Source: Bacillota bacterium (GTDB lineage: Bacteria > Planctomycetota > UBA8108 > UBA1146). Taken from it: 64,000 bases of DNA. The notes under the pieces were generated by a model. That model was not told the origin of the DNA and did no database searches. It worked only from the letters and a program-made list of their open reading frames with translations. Within the stretch, counting starts at the first letter, position 1. The number at the start of each line of letters is the position of its first letter. The position numbers were made by a program, and so were the translations under genes. Below, piece after piece: positions 44,827 through 54,253 of this stretch. The stretch covers positions 1 through 64,000 of the forward strand of contig QNYK01000079.1 in NCBI GenBank assembly GCA_003973385.1. Direction: 5' to 3'.

Positions 44827-46627
44827 TGGTGAGGGTGCCTGTCCCGAAATCCAGCGCGTTCCAGCCACCGATTCGAATCAAGTAGCTCGCCCCCTCGAAC
44901 AGGGCCACGTCGGACAGAAGAGAACCCAGGTCCTGGCAACCGTCACCATCGCCGTTACAACCGATCTGTACCATCGACTGGCAGAACCCCTCGTAGACCA
45001 CCAGATCTGAATCAAACTCGACCTGCCCACAGAGGGAGAAGGTCGCCGCTCCACTCGACGGTGCAACGAAACTGAACCAGATGTCCGACTGCATATCTCC
45101 GAGCAGGGATGCGCTGCAGGAATTATCCGTGTACGGATCGATGGAAGCGGTCAGGTCAGTGGTGTCGAACTGCGTGTCTCCCAGACCGACCAGGATGAAG
45201 GAGTTGCACTCGTCTCCGGCGGCCTCCGGTGAGCAGGAAGGCCCTGTGCAGGACACCAGACAGCCGAGCGTATCGGGCGTGGGATCTGTCCCGGCATACG
45301 GAAACGGGACGGCAGGAGCAGGCCCGGCTGTGAACAGATAGTCCAGCAACGAGATCGCATCGCCGAGGTCGAGAGTGCCACTATCGTCATGATCCGCTGC
45401 GGAAGCACAGGGCATATCCCCCCCTATGAAGAGATATTCCAGGGACTTCACCGGATCTGCCAGATTCAGCACCCCATCGGAGGTGGTGTCACCACGGATG
45501 AAAAACCCGTCGGGGGTCGGGAACTCCACCTGGCATGAACTTGTTTCACTCACCGCTGAACCGATCGATCCAGTCACCTCGTACTCGACAATTCCTGCAA
45601 GACCCGGATCCACATCGAGAAAACTGGTGGTTCCCTGCGGAAGCGTCGCCAGTTCAGCGCCATTTCTGGTGACTGTGATGGAATCGTAGGGGAGCGAATT
45701 CTGCCACCCCAGCAGGACACCAGAACCGCTCAGGACGCAGGAGATCCCGATGGGACCCTCAACGTTGCCATCGACGGTTGCCGTACACATCGTCGAGGTG
45801 GAAGGAATCGAGGCGGCAACACCGTGAATCCGGTACTCGATGACATTCCCAGCGAAAACATCCGAATCCTCGTAATGTTCAATCCCTGCAGCAACCTCTC
45901 CGATCAGGTTTCCTTCCCGTTCGATCAAAATTGAATCGAACAGGATCGGCTCCTGCCAGGAGAGATAGACGATCCCCGCAGCCTCGCCACATTGCAATGT
46001 AGTGGGTGGCGGCAGATCGCTCACGGTCAGATCGAGGGACTCCGCCATCGTAGCCACGACGGCTCCCGCTGGATCGGTGGCAATGGTTCCGAGCCAACCA
46101 CAGGAGAGGTCAGGAGCCGGGGGAGCCAGTTCCAGCGGGCCGTTGGGAGCGAAGGAAGTCACGCGCATGTGGAGGATCGCCAGCGGTGAAGAGGCCTGCG
46201 ACCAGGTTCCATCGATCACCATGCCGAGACTGAACGCCTCTTCGCCCTGTCCGTCCCACCACTGGCTGCAACCGACATCGCCACCGGGTCCGACCGGGGG
46301 AGGAGCATTCCACGCCATCGCCAGCACCGGTGGGGAACCCGGCAGGTCCCCGGGAAGTGTCAGTGAAAGCAGCTGCAACTTCGAGGAATCCCAGGCGATC
46401 GCAGCCTGCAAACCCTGTATCAGAACCTGATCCGGGTTCTCGAGGCGCAGGGATACATCAAACTGAGCGCCGGGAGCCAGCACCGTCTCGGTTGGCTCCA
46501 GCGCCAGGGTCACTCCTTGACCCGAGCACGGAACCGCCACCGATGATGCCATCAGGCTCGATGTCACCATCAGAACTGCCCGGATCGCAAATCGATCACC
46601 CAAATTTCTCAACTTCATGAGATTCAT
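44813..46627 (-). CDS. Secreted protein with cohesin-like, FN3-like and dockerin-like domains
   Basis: A 604-residue protein with a signal peptide ending near residue 35. It has an N-terminal cohesin-like domain (about 38-200; LEPTETVLAPGAQFDVSLRL), two FN3/Ig-like units (about 205-380) of the type also found in the subtilase at the window start, and a dockerin-like calcium-binding pair (RGDTTSDGVLNLADP and DHDDSGTLDLGDAISLLDYL). The C-terminal beta domain resembles PPC-type repeats (IWFSFVAPSSGAATFSL). This layout is common in planctomycete secretomes and does not imply a cellulosome. A start at 46618 is equally possible. It is convergent with the phosphopantetheinyl transferase gene. Confidence 0.78.
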   Translation of the reverse strand: MNLMKLRNLGDRFAIRAVLMVTSSLMASSVAVPCSGQGVTLALEPTETVLAPGAQFDVSLRLENPDQVLIQGLQAAIAWDSSKLQLLSLTLPGDLPGSPPVLAMAWNAPPPVGPGGDVGCSQWWDGQGEEAFSLGMVIDGTWSQASSPLAILHMRVTSFAPNGPLELAPPAPDLSCGWLGTIATDPAGAVVATMAESLDLTVSDLPPPTTLQCGEAAGIVYLSWQEPILFDSILIEREGNLIGEVAAGIEHYEDSDVFAGNVIEYRIHGVAASIPSTSTMCTATVDGNVEGPIGISCVLSGSGVLLGWQNSLPYDSITVTRNGAELATLPQGTTSFLDVDPGLAGIVEYEVTGSIGSAVSETSSCQVEFPTPDGFFIRGDTTSDGVLNLADPVKSLEYLFIGGDMPCASAADHDDSGTLDLGDAISLLDYLFTAGPAPAVPFPYAGTDPTPDTLGCLVSCTGPSCSPEAAGDECNSFILVGLGDTQFDTTDLTASIDPYTDNSCSASLLGDMQSDIWFSFVAPSSGAATFSLCGQVEFDSDLVVYEGFCQSMVQIGCNGDGDGCQDLGSLLSDVALFEGASYLIRIGGWNALDFGTGTLTITID

Positions 46628-46732
46628 GTTGGTCTCCAGTAGTGGATGCAGAGGCTTCGAGCATCCTCAGCCTCAGATTCCAGGATAGCACCGAGACGAG
46701 GCGGAGCGAGCAGCGGCACACCAACACTTGCG

Positions 46733-48988
46733 CTAGGACTTGAGAGTGTTGAGCGCCGCACCTTGCCAGAACCAGTTCACCTGACTATCACTGAAAGTGT
46801 GACTGCAGGATATTCGATCCTCGGTTCCGTCCTGGTGATGGAAGACTGCGGTGATGTCGCTCCCTGAAGAGAACTCTTCCAGTCCGTCGATCGTGATGGT
46901 GTCATGCTCCTGGACCAGCAAGTAACTGGCGGGATCCGTGAAACACAACGCCAGAATCCCCTGCTTTTTCAGATTCGTTTCATGGATTCGGGCATATGAG
47001 CGCACAATCACAGCACCACACCCCATCAAGCGAGGGCACATCGCAGCATGCTCCCGGCTCGACCCTTCGCCGTAATTTTCGTCTCCCACCACAACCCAGG
47101 CGGACCCTGAATCACGATAGCGAGCTGCAATCTCGTGCAGCGCACGACTCGCACCACCATCGGTGGCATCATGGCCAAGGCCAGGGGAGTCATGGTGCGC
47201 ATTGATCGCACCCAGAAACATGTTCCGGGAGATATTCTCCAGATGCCCTCGATATCTGAGCCAACGCCCAGCAGGAGAGATGTGATCTGTAGTGCACTTT
47301 CCCGTCGCCTTGAAGAGCAACTTCATGGCGGACAACTGAGATGACTCGCGCGGAGCAAAAGGTTTCAGCAGTTTCAATCGATCACTCTCGGGGTCGACAT
47401 CGACCACGATGGTGGACCCATCTTCGGGTGCTTCGACATATCCACTGATATCCAGGACGAATCCTTCCGGGGGTAAACTCTCTCCTGCAGGAACTGCGAG
47501 AAGCGATTCCTCACCGTTCTCACTCTTGATGGGATCCATCAGCGGATTGAAATCGAGACGACCGGAGATGGCGAAGGCAGTGACAATCTCCGGGCTGGCG
47601 AGGAAGGAGAGGGTCTGGGCGTTTCCGTCGTTTCTGCCGGGAAAATTCCGGTTGAAGGAACTGACGATGCTGTTGGATGCACCATCTTCCATCCCTTCTC
47701 TGTGCCACTGGCCGATGCAAGGGCCGCAGGCATTGGCGAGCACGGTGCCACCGAGTTGCTCGAAAGATGCTGCCTGTCCATCGCGCTGAACTGTACGAAA
47801 CACCTGAGTGGAACCAGGCGTGACGAGGAACTGAGTTCTTGCCCGGATACCCTTCTCGGTGGCCTGGTCCGCGATTGCAGCAGCACGATCCATATCCTCA
47901 TAAGAGGAGTTGGTGCAGGATCCGATGAGCGCAGCAGAGATCTTGAGAGGCCAACCCTCGCGCCTCGCTTCCTCTCCCAGTTCGGAGATGGGGCGAGCCC
48001 GATCGGGAGAATGAGGACCGACCACATGGGGCTCCAGCTGGTCGAGATCGATCTCGAGTACCTGGTCATAGACAGCACCCGGATTCTCCTCGACCTCTGG
48101 ATCGGGGCGTAAAATATCCGCGTGATCCCTGGCGAGCTGGGCCAGTGATGAGCGATCGGTCGCCTCCAGGTAGTTCGCCATCGCCTCATCAAATGGGAAC
48201 ACCGAACAGGTCGCCCCGATCTCCGCTCCCATGTTCGTGATGGTCGCCTTGCCCGTGCAGGAGATGCTTCTGGCTCCAGGCCCGATGTACTCGATAATCG
48301 CCCCGGTGGCTCCCTTGACAGTGAGTTCTCCAGCGACCTTGAGGATGACATCCTTGGCAGAGGTCCAACCCGAGAGTTCACCCCTCAGATGTACCGCGAT
48401 CGCACCGGGCCACTTTGTATTCCAGGGTAACCCTGCCATCACATCGACGGCATCCGCACCACCCACTCCGATGGCGAGCATGCCCAATCCTCCTGCGTTG
48501 GGTGTGTGGCTGTCGGTTCCTATCATCAAGCCGCCAGGGATCGCATAATTCTCCAGCACCACCTGGTGAATGATGCCCGATCCAGGCTTCCAGAAGCCGA
48601 TTCCATATTTCTGCGAGGAACTGCGCAGGAATCGATAGACCTCGGCATTCTCCTCCTCTGCGGCAGCCAGATCTTGTGTGGCGTCATGTCGCGCCTGAAT
48701 CAGATGATCACAGTGCACCGTCGTGGGTACCTGGACTCGATCGAGCCGTGTTTGCATGAACTGGAGGATCGCCATCTGGGCGGTGGCATCCTGCATCGCC
48801 ACCCGGTCGGGATGCAGATCACAGTAATCAGTTCCGCGTGCCAGTACCGCGGCTGTCTCCGGATCAAGGTGGGTCAGCAGGATCTTCTCGGCGAGTGTCA
48901 AACCGCGTCCAAGAGCCTGCCTGGCCTGGTCATGGCAGCGGGCGGCCTTGCTGTAGAGAGCCCGGACAGGATCGAGTTCTGATGACAT
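46733..48988 (-). CDS. acn: Aconitate hydratase, mitochondrial/long type
   Basis: A 751-residue aconitase, the normal length for the mitochondrial-type family. Key segments include the substrate loop GTDSHTPNAGGLGMLAIGVGG, the Fe-S cysteines in IGSCTNSS and NACGPCIGQW, FNRNFPGRNDGN, and the swivel-domain motif GDENYGEGSSREHAA. It interconverts citrate and isocitrate in the TCA cycle. The start ATG at 48988 (SSELDPVRALYSK) has a GGGAAG site upstream; the frame is open for 55 further codons, but those do not resemble the family. It is divergent from the secreted-protein gene at 49246. Confidence 0.95.
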   Translation of the reverse strand: MSSELDPVRALYSKAARCHDQARQALGRGLTLAEKILLTHLDPETAAVLARGTDYCDLHPDRVAMQDATAQMAILQFMQTRLDRVQVPTTVHCDHLIQARHDATQDLAAAEEENAEVYRFLRSSSQKYGIGFWKPGSGIIHQVVLENYAIPGGLMIGTDSHTPNAGGLGMLAIGVGGADAVDVMAGLPWNTKWPGAIAVHLRGELSGWTSAKDVILKVAGELTVKGATGAIIEYIGPGARSISCTGKATITNMGAEIGATCSVFPFDEAMANYLEATDRSSLAQLARDHADILRPDPEVEENPGAVYDQVLEIDLDQLEPHVVGPHSPDRARPISELGEEARREGWPLKISAALIGSCTNSSYEDMDRAAAIADQATEKGIRARTQFLVTPGSTQVFRTVQRDGQAASFEQLGGTVLANACGPCIGQWHREGMEDGASNSIVSSFNRNFPGRNDGNAQTLSFLASPEIVTAFAISGRLDFNPLMDPIKSENGEESLLAVPAGESLPPEGFVLDISGYVEAPEDGSTIVVDVDPESDRLKLLKPFAPRESSQLSAMKLLFKATGKCTTDHISPAGRWLRYRGHLENISRNMFLGAINAHHDSPGLGHDATDGGASRALHEIAARYRDSGSAWVVVGDENYGEGSSREHAAMCPRLMGCGAVIVRSYARIHETNLKKQGILALCFTDPASYLLVQEHDTITIDGLEEFSSGSDITAVFHHQDGTEDRISCSHTFSDSQVNWFWQGAALNTLKS

Positions 48989-49245
48989 TGCTACTTCCCA
49001 TCCACCCCAGAGAGTGTCTTCCCCGGTGATCTGCGGGGCCCCTGGGGGCAAGCAGAGGCCACTGATCACTGCGTGAAGGAGGTACTCACGGCGCTTGAGC
49101 CACCCCCTGCAGGGGTTATCATCGGAGCTGGCGGCGAATTGCACTATCACCACTTCGCCCCGGTCACTTTATCCGCTGAATGATCGCTTCGGGAGCGATT
49201 TTGACAGCCTCAGCCATGCTCGCCTGCCTGGATCCTGGGGGTTTG

Positions 49246-50130
49246 ATGGAAGCCACGAGAAGAAATCGGGTGCCCTGGTGCCCTGCATCACGCTCCTCTC
49301 TGGAGATCGCTACAGGGTGGATGGCCATTCTCTTGCTGGTGTGCGGCATCGAGGTGGCAGTTCTTTCCAGCACCTGCCAGGGCCAGGAGCCGATGATCGG
49401 TGTCGGCGAGGTCACCGTCGAACCTGGAAGTTCCTTCAGCCTATCCGTGATCGGTGATTGGGAAGGCCTTCTGGCCGGATACTCCTTCTCCATCGCATTC
49501 CCCTCCTCCGCTCCGATCGAGAACCTGGTCGTGGATGTATACGGGACCCTGGTCGGTTCCATCGAAGCCGAGTATGTCCAGGAACAGGTCAATCCCGACG
49601 AGGGAACCATCATCTGTGGGGTTCTCTTCGATGCCCTTCCTCCATTTGGCGGCCAGACTGTTCCTTCCCTGGGCTTTCCTCAGGAGATCGCGTTTCTGTT
49701 GGGTGAGATCTCTTCTGCAGCGGCGGAGCAAGATATTATCTTCACTCCACAGGATGGCTTCGGTGATCCGCCCATCATGAACATGTTCGTACTTGGAACC
49801 AGGTCCGTCAGCGTGACCAACCTGATCCCAGGTACGATCGAGGTGAGCATCCCGCCCGTCGAACCGGTTTTTATTCGTGGGGATGTAAACATGGATGCCG
49901 ATGTCGATATTGCAGATGTGATCTTTCACCTCGATTACACATTCCTGTCCGGGCCGCTACCGATCTGCATGGATGCCGGGGATGCGAATGATGATGGGAT
50001 TTCGGACATCTCTGATGCGATCTTCTTGCTGTACTACTTTTTCCTGGCTGGACCCGGGCCATGGGTTCCGTTTCCCGATCCCGGTATCGATTGGACCGAT
50101 GATTCTCTGGGATGTGATCAAGGTCTATGA
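49246..50130 (+). CDS. Secreted protein with cohesin-like domain and dockerin-like tail
   Basis: A 294-residue protein from the ATG at 49246, which has GGGGG five bases upstream; a shorter start at 49321 is possible. The signal peptide (AILLLVCGIEVAVLSSTCQG) precedes a cohesin-like beta domain (GEVTVEPGSSFSLSVIGDWE). The C-terminus is a dockerin-like repeat pair (RGDVNMDADVDIADVIFHL and DANDDGISDISDAIFLLYYF) ending with SLGC. It resembles the tail of the protein at 44813-46627. Its role is unknown; such proteins are probably surface- or matrix-associated. Confidence 0.72.
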   Translation: MEATRRNRVPWCPASRSSLEIATGWMAILLLVCGIEVAVLSSTCQGQEPMIGVGEVTVEPGSSFSLSVIGDWEGLLAGYSFSIAFPSSAPIENLVVDVYGTLVGSIEAEYVQEQVNPDEGTIICGVLFDALPPFGGQTVPSLGFPQEIAFLLGEISSAAAEQDIIFTPQDGFGDPPIMNMFVLGTRSVSVTNLIPGTIEVSIPPVEPVFIRGDVNMDADVDIADVIFHLDYTFLSGPLPICMDAGDANDDGISDISDAIFLLYYFFLAGPGPWVPFPDPGIDWTDDSLGCDQGL

Positions 50131-50213
50131 GCCTGGCGGTCACTGATGCAGTTTCTGGCGGATCGACCGAATTACTCTTTCGCTTTCGTGACCGGATCAA
50201 GGCTGGTTGACAC

Positions 50214-51179
50214 CTAGCTACACTCTCGAAAGAGATCCAGAAACCGATCCTCGAACTTCGAAAATACGCCGAGTCGATCCAGTTCCGCCTTGAGCACTGC
50301 AGTCTTCGTTTTGTCCGACATGGCAGCAGTGAAGAGGCTCTCAAGATTGTCTCGATCGGAGACTTCGAGGAGTTCTTCATCTGAGAATTCGTCCACCGTT
50401 TCATAAGGTCCATGATCGGCGGCGAACTGCGCCAGGGTCAAATTCTTCTGTTCGATCAGGTAGTTCTCGATCACATCGATCTGTTTGTTCATGTATTCCA
50501 GATCGAAGGACCTGCCGAGCAGCGTTCCAAAGATCTCCACCAGCACTTTTGAAGTCTTCGGACTGGGTAGTTGAAGGCCCCAGTTACTGATCTCTCCGAT
50601 CAAGCACTGGGAAGGGATCCCCGCTTCCTGAGCGGCGAGCAACATCAGGCCATTGAGTCCCCTCACGGAACCATGCTTCATCGGGGAGATCCCTCGTTGC
50701 AGCAGATCAGCAGAGGTCAAGGCACAGGGCGTGCAGAAACTGATCTTTGGTGTCGCTTCCGGGTAGATGGCAGCCGTGGCCGCTGCGAAGGTGACGACGC
50801 GCTCGACTCCAAAGGAAAGGGCAGCAGACATCACTCTTCGGCAGAGTGCCATGCCGCCAAGTTGGGGTTGACGCTCGGGAAGGAAAAGCACCAGATCATG
50901 TTCCCCACCCGTGATCACTGTTCGAAATGGAAGTCGAGGAAGTGGTCCTGGGAAACTGATCCCATCACGAACAAGGATGTCTTCGATCTCGAAGCTGGGG
51001 TCTGGCACAACAACTTCGGCATGATGGGATTGAAAAAGAAAATCCAGTTGTTGGATCACATGAGAAGCGACTCCGCCTATTCCCGGCCATCCAACAACGA
51101 ACCACGGGCTCTTCAGTCCATGATTTTCGTTACGGAGCAATGAGTTCGACGATCCCATATGGAACTCTGAATTAGTCAT
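50214..51179 (-). CDS. PAC2-family protein
   Basis: A 321-residue protein resembling the PAC2 (proteasome assembly chaperone 2-like) family of archaea and bacteria. Matching segments are WFVVGWPGIGGVASHVIQQL near the N-terminus, VERVVTFAAATAA in the middle and LNGLMLLAAQEAGIPSQCLIGE. The C-terminal quarter is helical and acidic. Bacterial members have no agreed biochemical role. ATG at 51158 is an alternative start. It is convergent with the preceding secreted-protein gene, with 83 bp between. Confidence 0.75.
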   Translation of the reverse strand: MTNSEFHMGSSNSLLRNENHGLKSPWFVVGWPGIGGVASHVIQQLDFLFQSHHAEVVVPDPSFEIEDILVRDGISFPGPLPRLPFRTVITGGEHDLVLFLPERQPQLGGMALCRRVMSAALSFGVERVVTFAAATAAIYPEATPKISFCTPCALTSADLLQRGISPMKHGSVRGLNGLMLLAAQEAGIPSQCLIGEISNWGLQLPSPKTSKVLVEIFGTLLGRSFDLEYMNKQIDVIENYLIEQKNLTLAQFAADHGPYETVDEFSDEELLEVSDRDNLESLFTAAMSDKTKTAVLKAELDRLGVFSKFEDRFLDLFRECS

Positions 51180-51514
51180 TCGACTTCCGATTCAAATAAT
51201 CTGCACCGTCCGATTTTTTGCACCGATGCCCCAGCAGGATGGCCGCGACTACGTGCGCATCTCGAACATTAATAAAAAATAGAACCCCGCGCCCAAGCCA
51301 CCATCTCCTCTGCTCAAATAGACTTGAGCCACCACCGCACATTTAATAGGCGAACACTCGGATACTACCTATCCCCAGGCATTGGACAAGGATGCAAAAT
51401 GACGGGGAGGAGGTTACAGCATGATCATTGAACCTATATTGGCACTAAATCTCGGTTTATGGTCGTTTGTAGGTTTCTAGACTGTCGTGACATTCCTGTC
51501 ATCGGGGCCATCCC
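51180..51514. other. 335-bp intergenic region, AT-richer, with small ORF and hairpin
   Basis: This is the longest clearly non-coding stretch by conventional criteria. It is AT-richer than its surroundings, contains a 6-bp stem inverted repeat (GCTCAA 51312-51317 and TTGAGC 51324-51329), and carries the candidate small protein gene at 51421-51480. The PAC2 gene reads away to the left, and the UbiA gene ends at 51515 on the minus strand. Confidence 0.6.
51421..51480 (+). CDS. Candidate 19-residue hydrophobic small protein
   Basis: ATG to TAG encloses 19 codons: MIIEPILALNLGLWSFVGF. A perfect AGGAGG lies at 51408-51413, seven bases before the ATG, within GGGGAGGAGG; this is one of the best ribosome sites in the window. 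The peptide is hydrophobic enough to insert in a membrane. No homology can be claimed. It could be a leader peptide, a toxin-like small membrane protein, or chance; the downstream gene is on the opposite strand, so a classical attenuation leader is unlikely. Confidence 0.4.
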   Translation: MIIEPILALNLGLWSFVGF

Positions 51515-52372
51515 TCAGGGAAATTGAATGCTGAATAGCGTCGTCGTGACCCACATCAATATCAACAATTGTAGCGATCTGTATCGATACAACATCTCTA
51601 CAGGAGATCGCGTTTCTCCCTGCACGAGAATCTTGTACTGGTATTGCCAGAGCCCGGCGAGCACCGGCGGCAGACTCCACCACCATCGCTCGGCGTAAAA
51701 CGGTGCGATCCTGAAGCAATAATCGAAATACAAAATAGCGACTAGTACCACCTGAATCCGGATTGCCCTGGTCATACCCACAACTGAATACCACTGCAAA
51801 CTCCGACGATGATCGGTGGAGAGATCCAATCTCAGCTCAGCCATGCGCTTTCCCAGGGCAAGCAACAGGGCAATCCCCGTCCCCCCTACCAGGAGGCTTG
51901 CACTCGGAGTCGCTTCCAGCAACGCACACCCGTAGAGAATCCTCAGAAAAAAGAACGCACCGATCAGCAGCAAGTCGATGATCGGAAGTTCTCGACCCCA
52001 CAGCGAATAGGCCAGATTCAGGCCCAGATAGGCCCCGGCGATGGCCACGACAGAGCCCCACCCTGTCACCAGTGACAGCAACAGGAACGAGACGATGACG
52101 AGCGATAAACTGATCAGGAGGGCCACACGAGGGTTGATTTCCCTCGCAGCGATCGGCCTCATTTGCTTTTCGGGGTGAACTCTATCGCGATCCTGATCGA
52201 CGACATCATTGAAGGCATAGACTGCGGAGCTGATCAGCGAAAACGCCACCAGCCCCAGCAGGAAGTCAAAGGCAGCCGGAGTGATCCCAGCTGCCATGGC
52301 GTAGGGAACCGGTAGCAGGATGAACAGGTTCTTGATCCAGTGTTGCGGCCGCAGCAATCTCAGATACGGCAT
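51515..52372 (-). CDS. UbiA-family prenyltransferase, DPPR synthase-like
   Basis: A 285-residue integral membrane protein with about nine hydrophobic helices. The polyprenyl-diphosphate site is NDVVDQDRDRVHP, followed by EKQMRPIAA, a form typical of decaprenyl-phosphate phosphoribosyltransferase (DPPR synthase) relatives. The N-terminus LRLLRPQHWIKNLFIL also fits that subgroup. The start at 52372 has GAGGAGGGG upstream. Bacterial relatives outside actinobacteria occur near glycan genes, where they may supply a lipid-linked pentose; quinone synthesis is the alternative. Confidence 0.82.
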   Translation of the reverse strand: MPYLRLLRPQHWIKNLFILLPVPYAMAAGITPAAFDFLLGLVAFSLISSAVYAFNDVVDQDRDRVHPEKQMRPIAAREINPRVALLISLSLVIVSFLLLSLVTGWGSVVAIAGAYLGLNLAYSLWGRELPIIDLLLIGAFFFLRILYGCALLEATPSASLLVGGTGIALLLALGKRMAELRLDLSTDHRRSLQWYSVVGMTRAIRIQVVLVAILYFDYCFRIAPFYAERWWWSLPPVLAGLWQYQYKILVQGETRSPVEMLYRYRSLQLLILMWVTTTLFSIQFP

Positions 52373-52490
52373 CGCAATCCCCTCCTCTGCCCCTGAGAAA
52401 CCCACCTCCCACACCGACGAGGGGTCCCACGGCCACCGATAGACACTACCATGGAGAGACTGAATTCCTGGCCAATTCAGGGGAGCCCAG

Positions 52491-53444
52491 ATGACCGTTC
52501 CAGATGAAGAAGAAGCGGACTTGCAGTCCCCTGCGCAACTGATCGACCACGCGCTCGGGCTTGGATTCCATGCGCTAGGAATTGCCCAGGCAGGTCCGTC
52601 TCCTCATGCTCAACATTTCCTGGAATGGGTCAAGCAGCGTAGATACGCATCGATGAACTGGATCACGAAAGATGTTGATCGTCGAATCGATCCCCGGAAA
52701 TCCCTGGAAGGTGCCCGCAGCATCCTCGCGGTCAACTTGCCTTACTCCAGTGAACCGGCCGTCGGACCAGACGGAGGTAAGATCGCCCGGTATGCGACGG
52801 GCAGGGACTATCACAAGGTGATGCAACCGCTGCTCGAACAACTGTGCCAGTACATCTCCGAGCAAAAGAAGTGGCGGACCTGGTGGACGGTCGATACTTC
52901 ACCTCTGCTTGAGCGAGACTGGGCAGAACTATCAGGGCTCGGTTGGATCGGAAAGAACGGAGTCGTCATCAACCGACAGATTGGCAGCTATTTCTTTCTC
53001 GGTACCATCGTCACCGACCGCCCCTACCAACCTACACCCTCGGCGATGAACCACTGCGGCAGCTGCACCGCCTGTATCGATGCCTGTCCGACAGACGCCC
53101 TGGTGGCTCCATACACCCTCGATGCCAATCAGTGCATCTCCTACTGGACCATCGAGCACCGTGGCACGCTGCCCGAAGAGGCGCGCTTGCACGAGTGGCT
53201 ATTTGGCTGCGACATTTGCCAGGAGGTCTGCCCCTGGAACTCCAGAGCTGGCAGGATCAGACCCGAACTCCACCCTCAGTTGCAGCCTCGTGATCTCCCT
53301 GCCGATCCCGAGCAGGTCGCCAACATGAGTCATCAGGAGTGGCTCGATCACTATGCAGGTACAGCCGTGACCAGGGCCGGACATGAAGGCCTGAAACGAA
53401 ATGCCAGGAAGATACTCGAGGAAAGGGCCGAGATTCCTCGATGA
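52491..53444 (+). CDS. queG: Epoxyqueuosine reductase QueG
   Basis: A 317-residue cytoplasmic iron-sulfur protein. It carries two 4Fe-4S clusters: CGSCTACIDACP (Cys189, 192, 195, 199) and GCDICQEVCPWN (Cys240, 243, 247). QueG is cobalamin-dependent and performs the last step of queuosine synthesis in tRNA, reducing epoxyqueuosine. Its length is slightly short for the family, lacking a C-terminal HEAT extension. It overlaps the following CPBP gene by 4 nt (ATGA). Confidence 0.93.
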   Translation: MTVPDEEEADLQSPAQLIDHALGLGFHALGIAQAGPSPHAQHFLEWVKQRRYASMNWITKDVDRRIDPRKSLEGARSILAVNLPYSSEPAVGPDGGKIARYATGRDYHKVMQPLLEQLCQYISEQKKWRTWWTVDTSPLLERDWAELSGLGWIGKNGVVINRQIGSYFFLGTIVTDRPYQPTPSAMNHCGSCTACIDACPTDALVAPYTLDANQCISYWTIEHRGTLPEEARLHEWLFGCDICQEVCPWNSRAGRIRPELHPQLQPRDLPADPEQVANMSHQEWLDHYAGTAVTRAGHEGLKRNARKILEERAEIPR

Positions 53445-54016
53445 CCAGCCGGCCGGGCCCTCGACAGATCGTTCGCGCTTCTCTCGCCTTCCATGGTGCC
53501 ATGGGAATCCTCGCCTGGATCGGAATCCAGCTGTCCGATCAGCCCCACCCGTTCCAGCAGTCTCCTGAGCAACTTCTGGGCGGACTCGCCACCGGCATCG
53601 GCATCGGATGCTGCGCGGCAGCCATCTCGCTGCTGCTGGGCAAGGTCTGGTCGCAAGCGAAAGAGTTCGAAGACCGACTCTCCCAGATCTTCGAGGGTTG
53701 CACGGCGATGGAAGTGCTGCTGCTGGCCCTGCTCTCCTCGGTCGCAGAGGAACTCCTGTTCAGAGCCTTGTTGCAACCACTGCTGGGATTGCTGCTGACC
53801 AGCGCGCTGTTTGGTCTGGCTCACTGGACCGGAGATCGCCGCCTCTCTGCATGGCCCTTGTTCGCCATGCTGGCGGGACTCGCACTAGGTTTGGTGGCCA
53901 ACTGGCAACCTGCGGGACTTGCCGGGGCCATCGGAGCCCACTTTGCATTGAACTGGGTCGGATTGACCCGCCTCAGTCGTCCATCATCGGCTCCACATGT
54001 TGATCCCGCCGGTTGA
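53441..54016 (+). CDS. CPBP (CAAX/Abi) family intramembrane protease
   Basis: A 191-residue membrane protein with about five hydrophobic segments. The family's catalytic pattern is present: EELLFR (Glu103, Glu104, Arg108), a FGLAH segment (Phe124, His128) and HFALNW near the end. Members are glutamate-type intramembrane proteases; substrates are rarely known. It is translationally coupled to queG by an ATGA overlap. Confidence 0.85.
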   Translation: MTSRPGPRQIVRASLAFHGAMGILAWIGIQLSDQPHPFQQSPEQLLGGLATGIGIGCCAAAISLLLGKVWSQAKEFEDRLSQIFEGCTAMEVLLLALLSSVAEELLFRALLQPLLGLLLTSALFGLAHWTGDRRLSAWPLFAMLAGLALGLVANWQPAGLAGAIGAHFALNWVGLTRLSRPSSAPHVDPAG

Positions 54017-54070
54017 CAGTCACCCCTCCCCGACCGACGATGACGATGACCTTGAGGAGACCTCGATTGC

Positions 54071-54102
54071 ACCATCGTGGGCGTCAACCATCGTGGGCGT
54101 CA
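54071..54102. repeat. Perfect 16-bp tandem duplication
   Basis: ACCATCGTGGGCGTCA occurs at 54071-54086 and again immediately at 54087-54102 with no mismatch, in the 237-bp spacer between the CPBP and rhodanese genes. It could be a two-site operator or a simple replication-slippage duplication. Confidence 0.9.
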
Positions 54103-54253
54103 TGGGGCGGGCGAAACCCGATCGAAATTTCGGATGGATCCACGACCTGGGAAGCGATCCCCGGTCAGTTTCAATTCTGAGTCGCCAGGTACTGAACGAC
54201 TCCAACTGGTCATTTGCTGCTTCAGAGGTGGTTTCGCTGGCGAGCGGAGAGGA

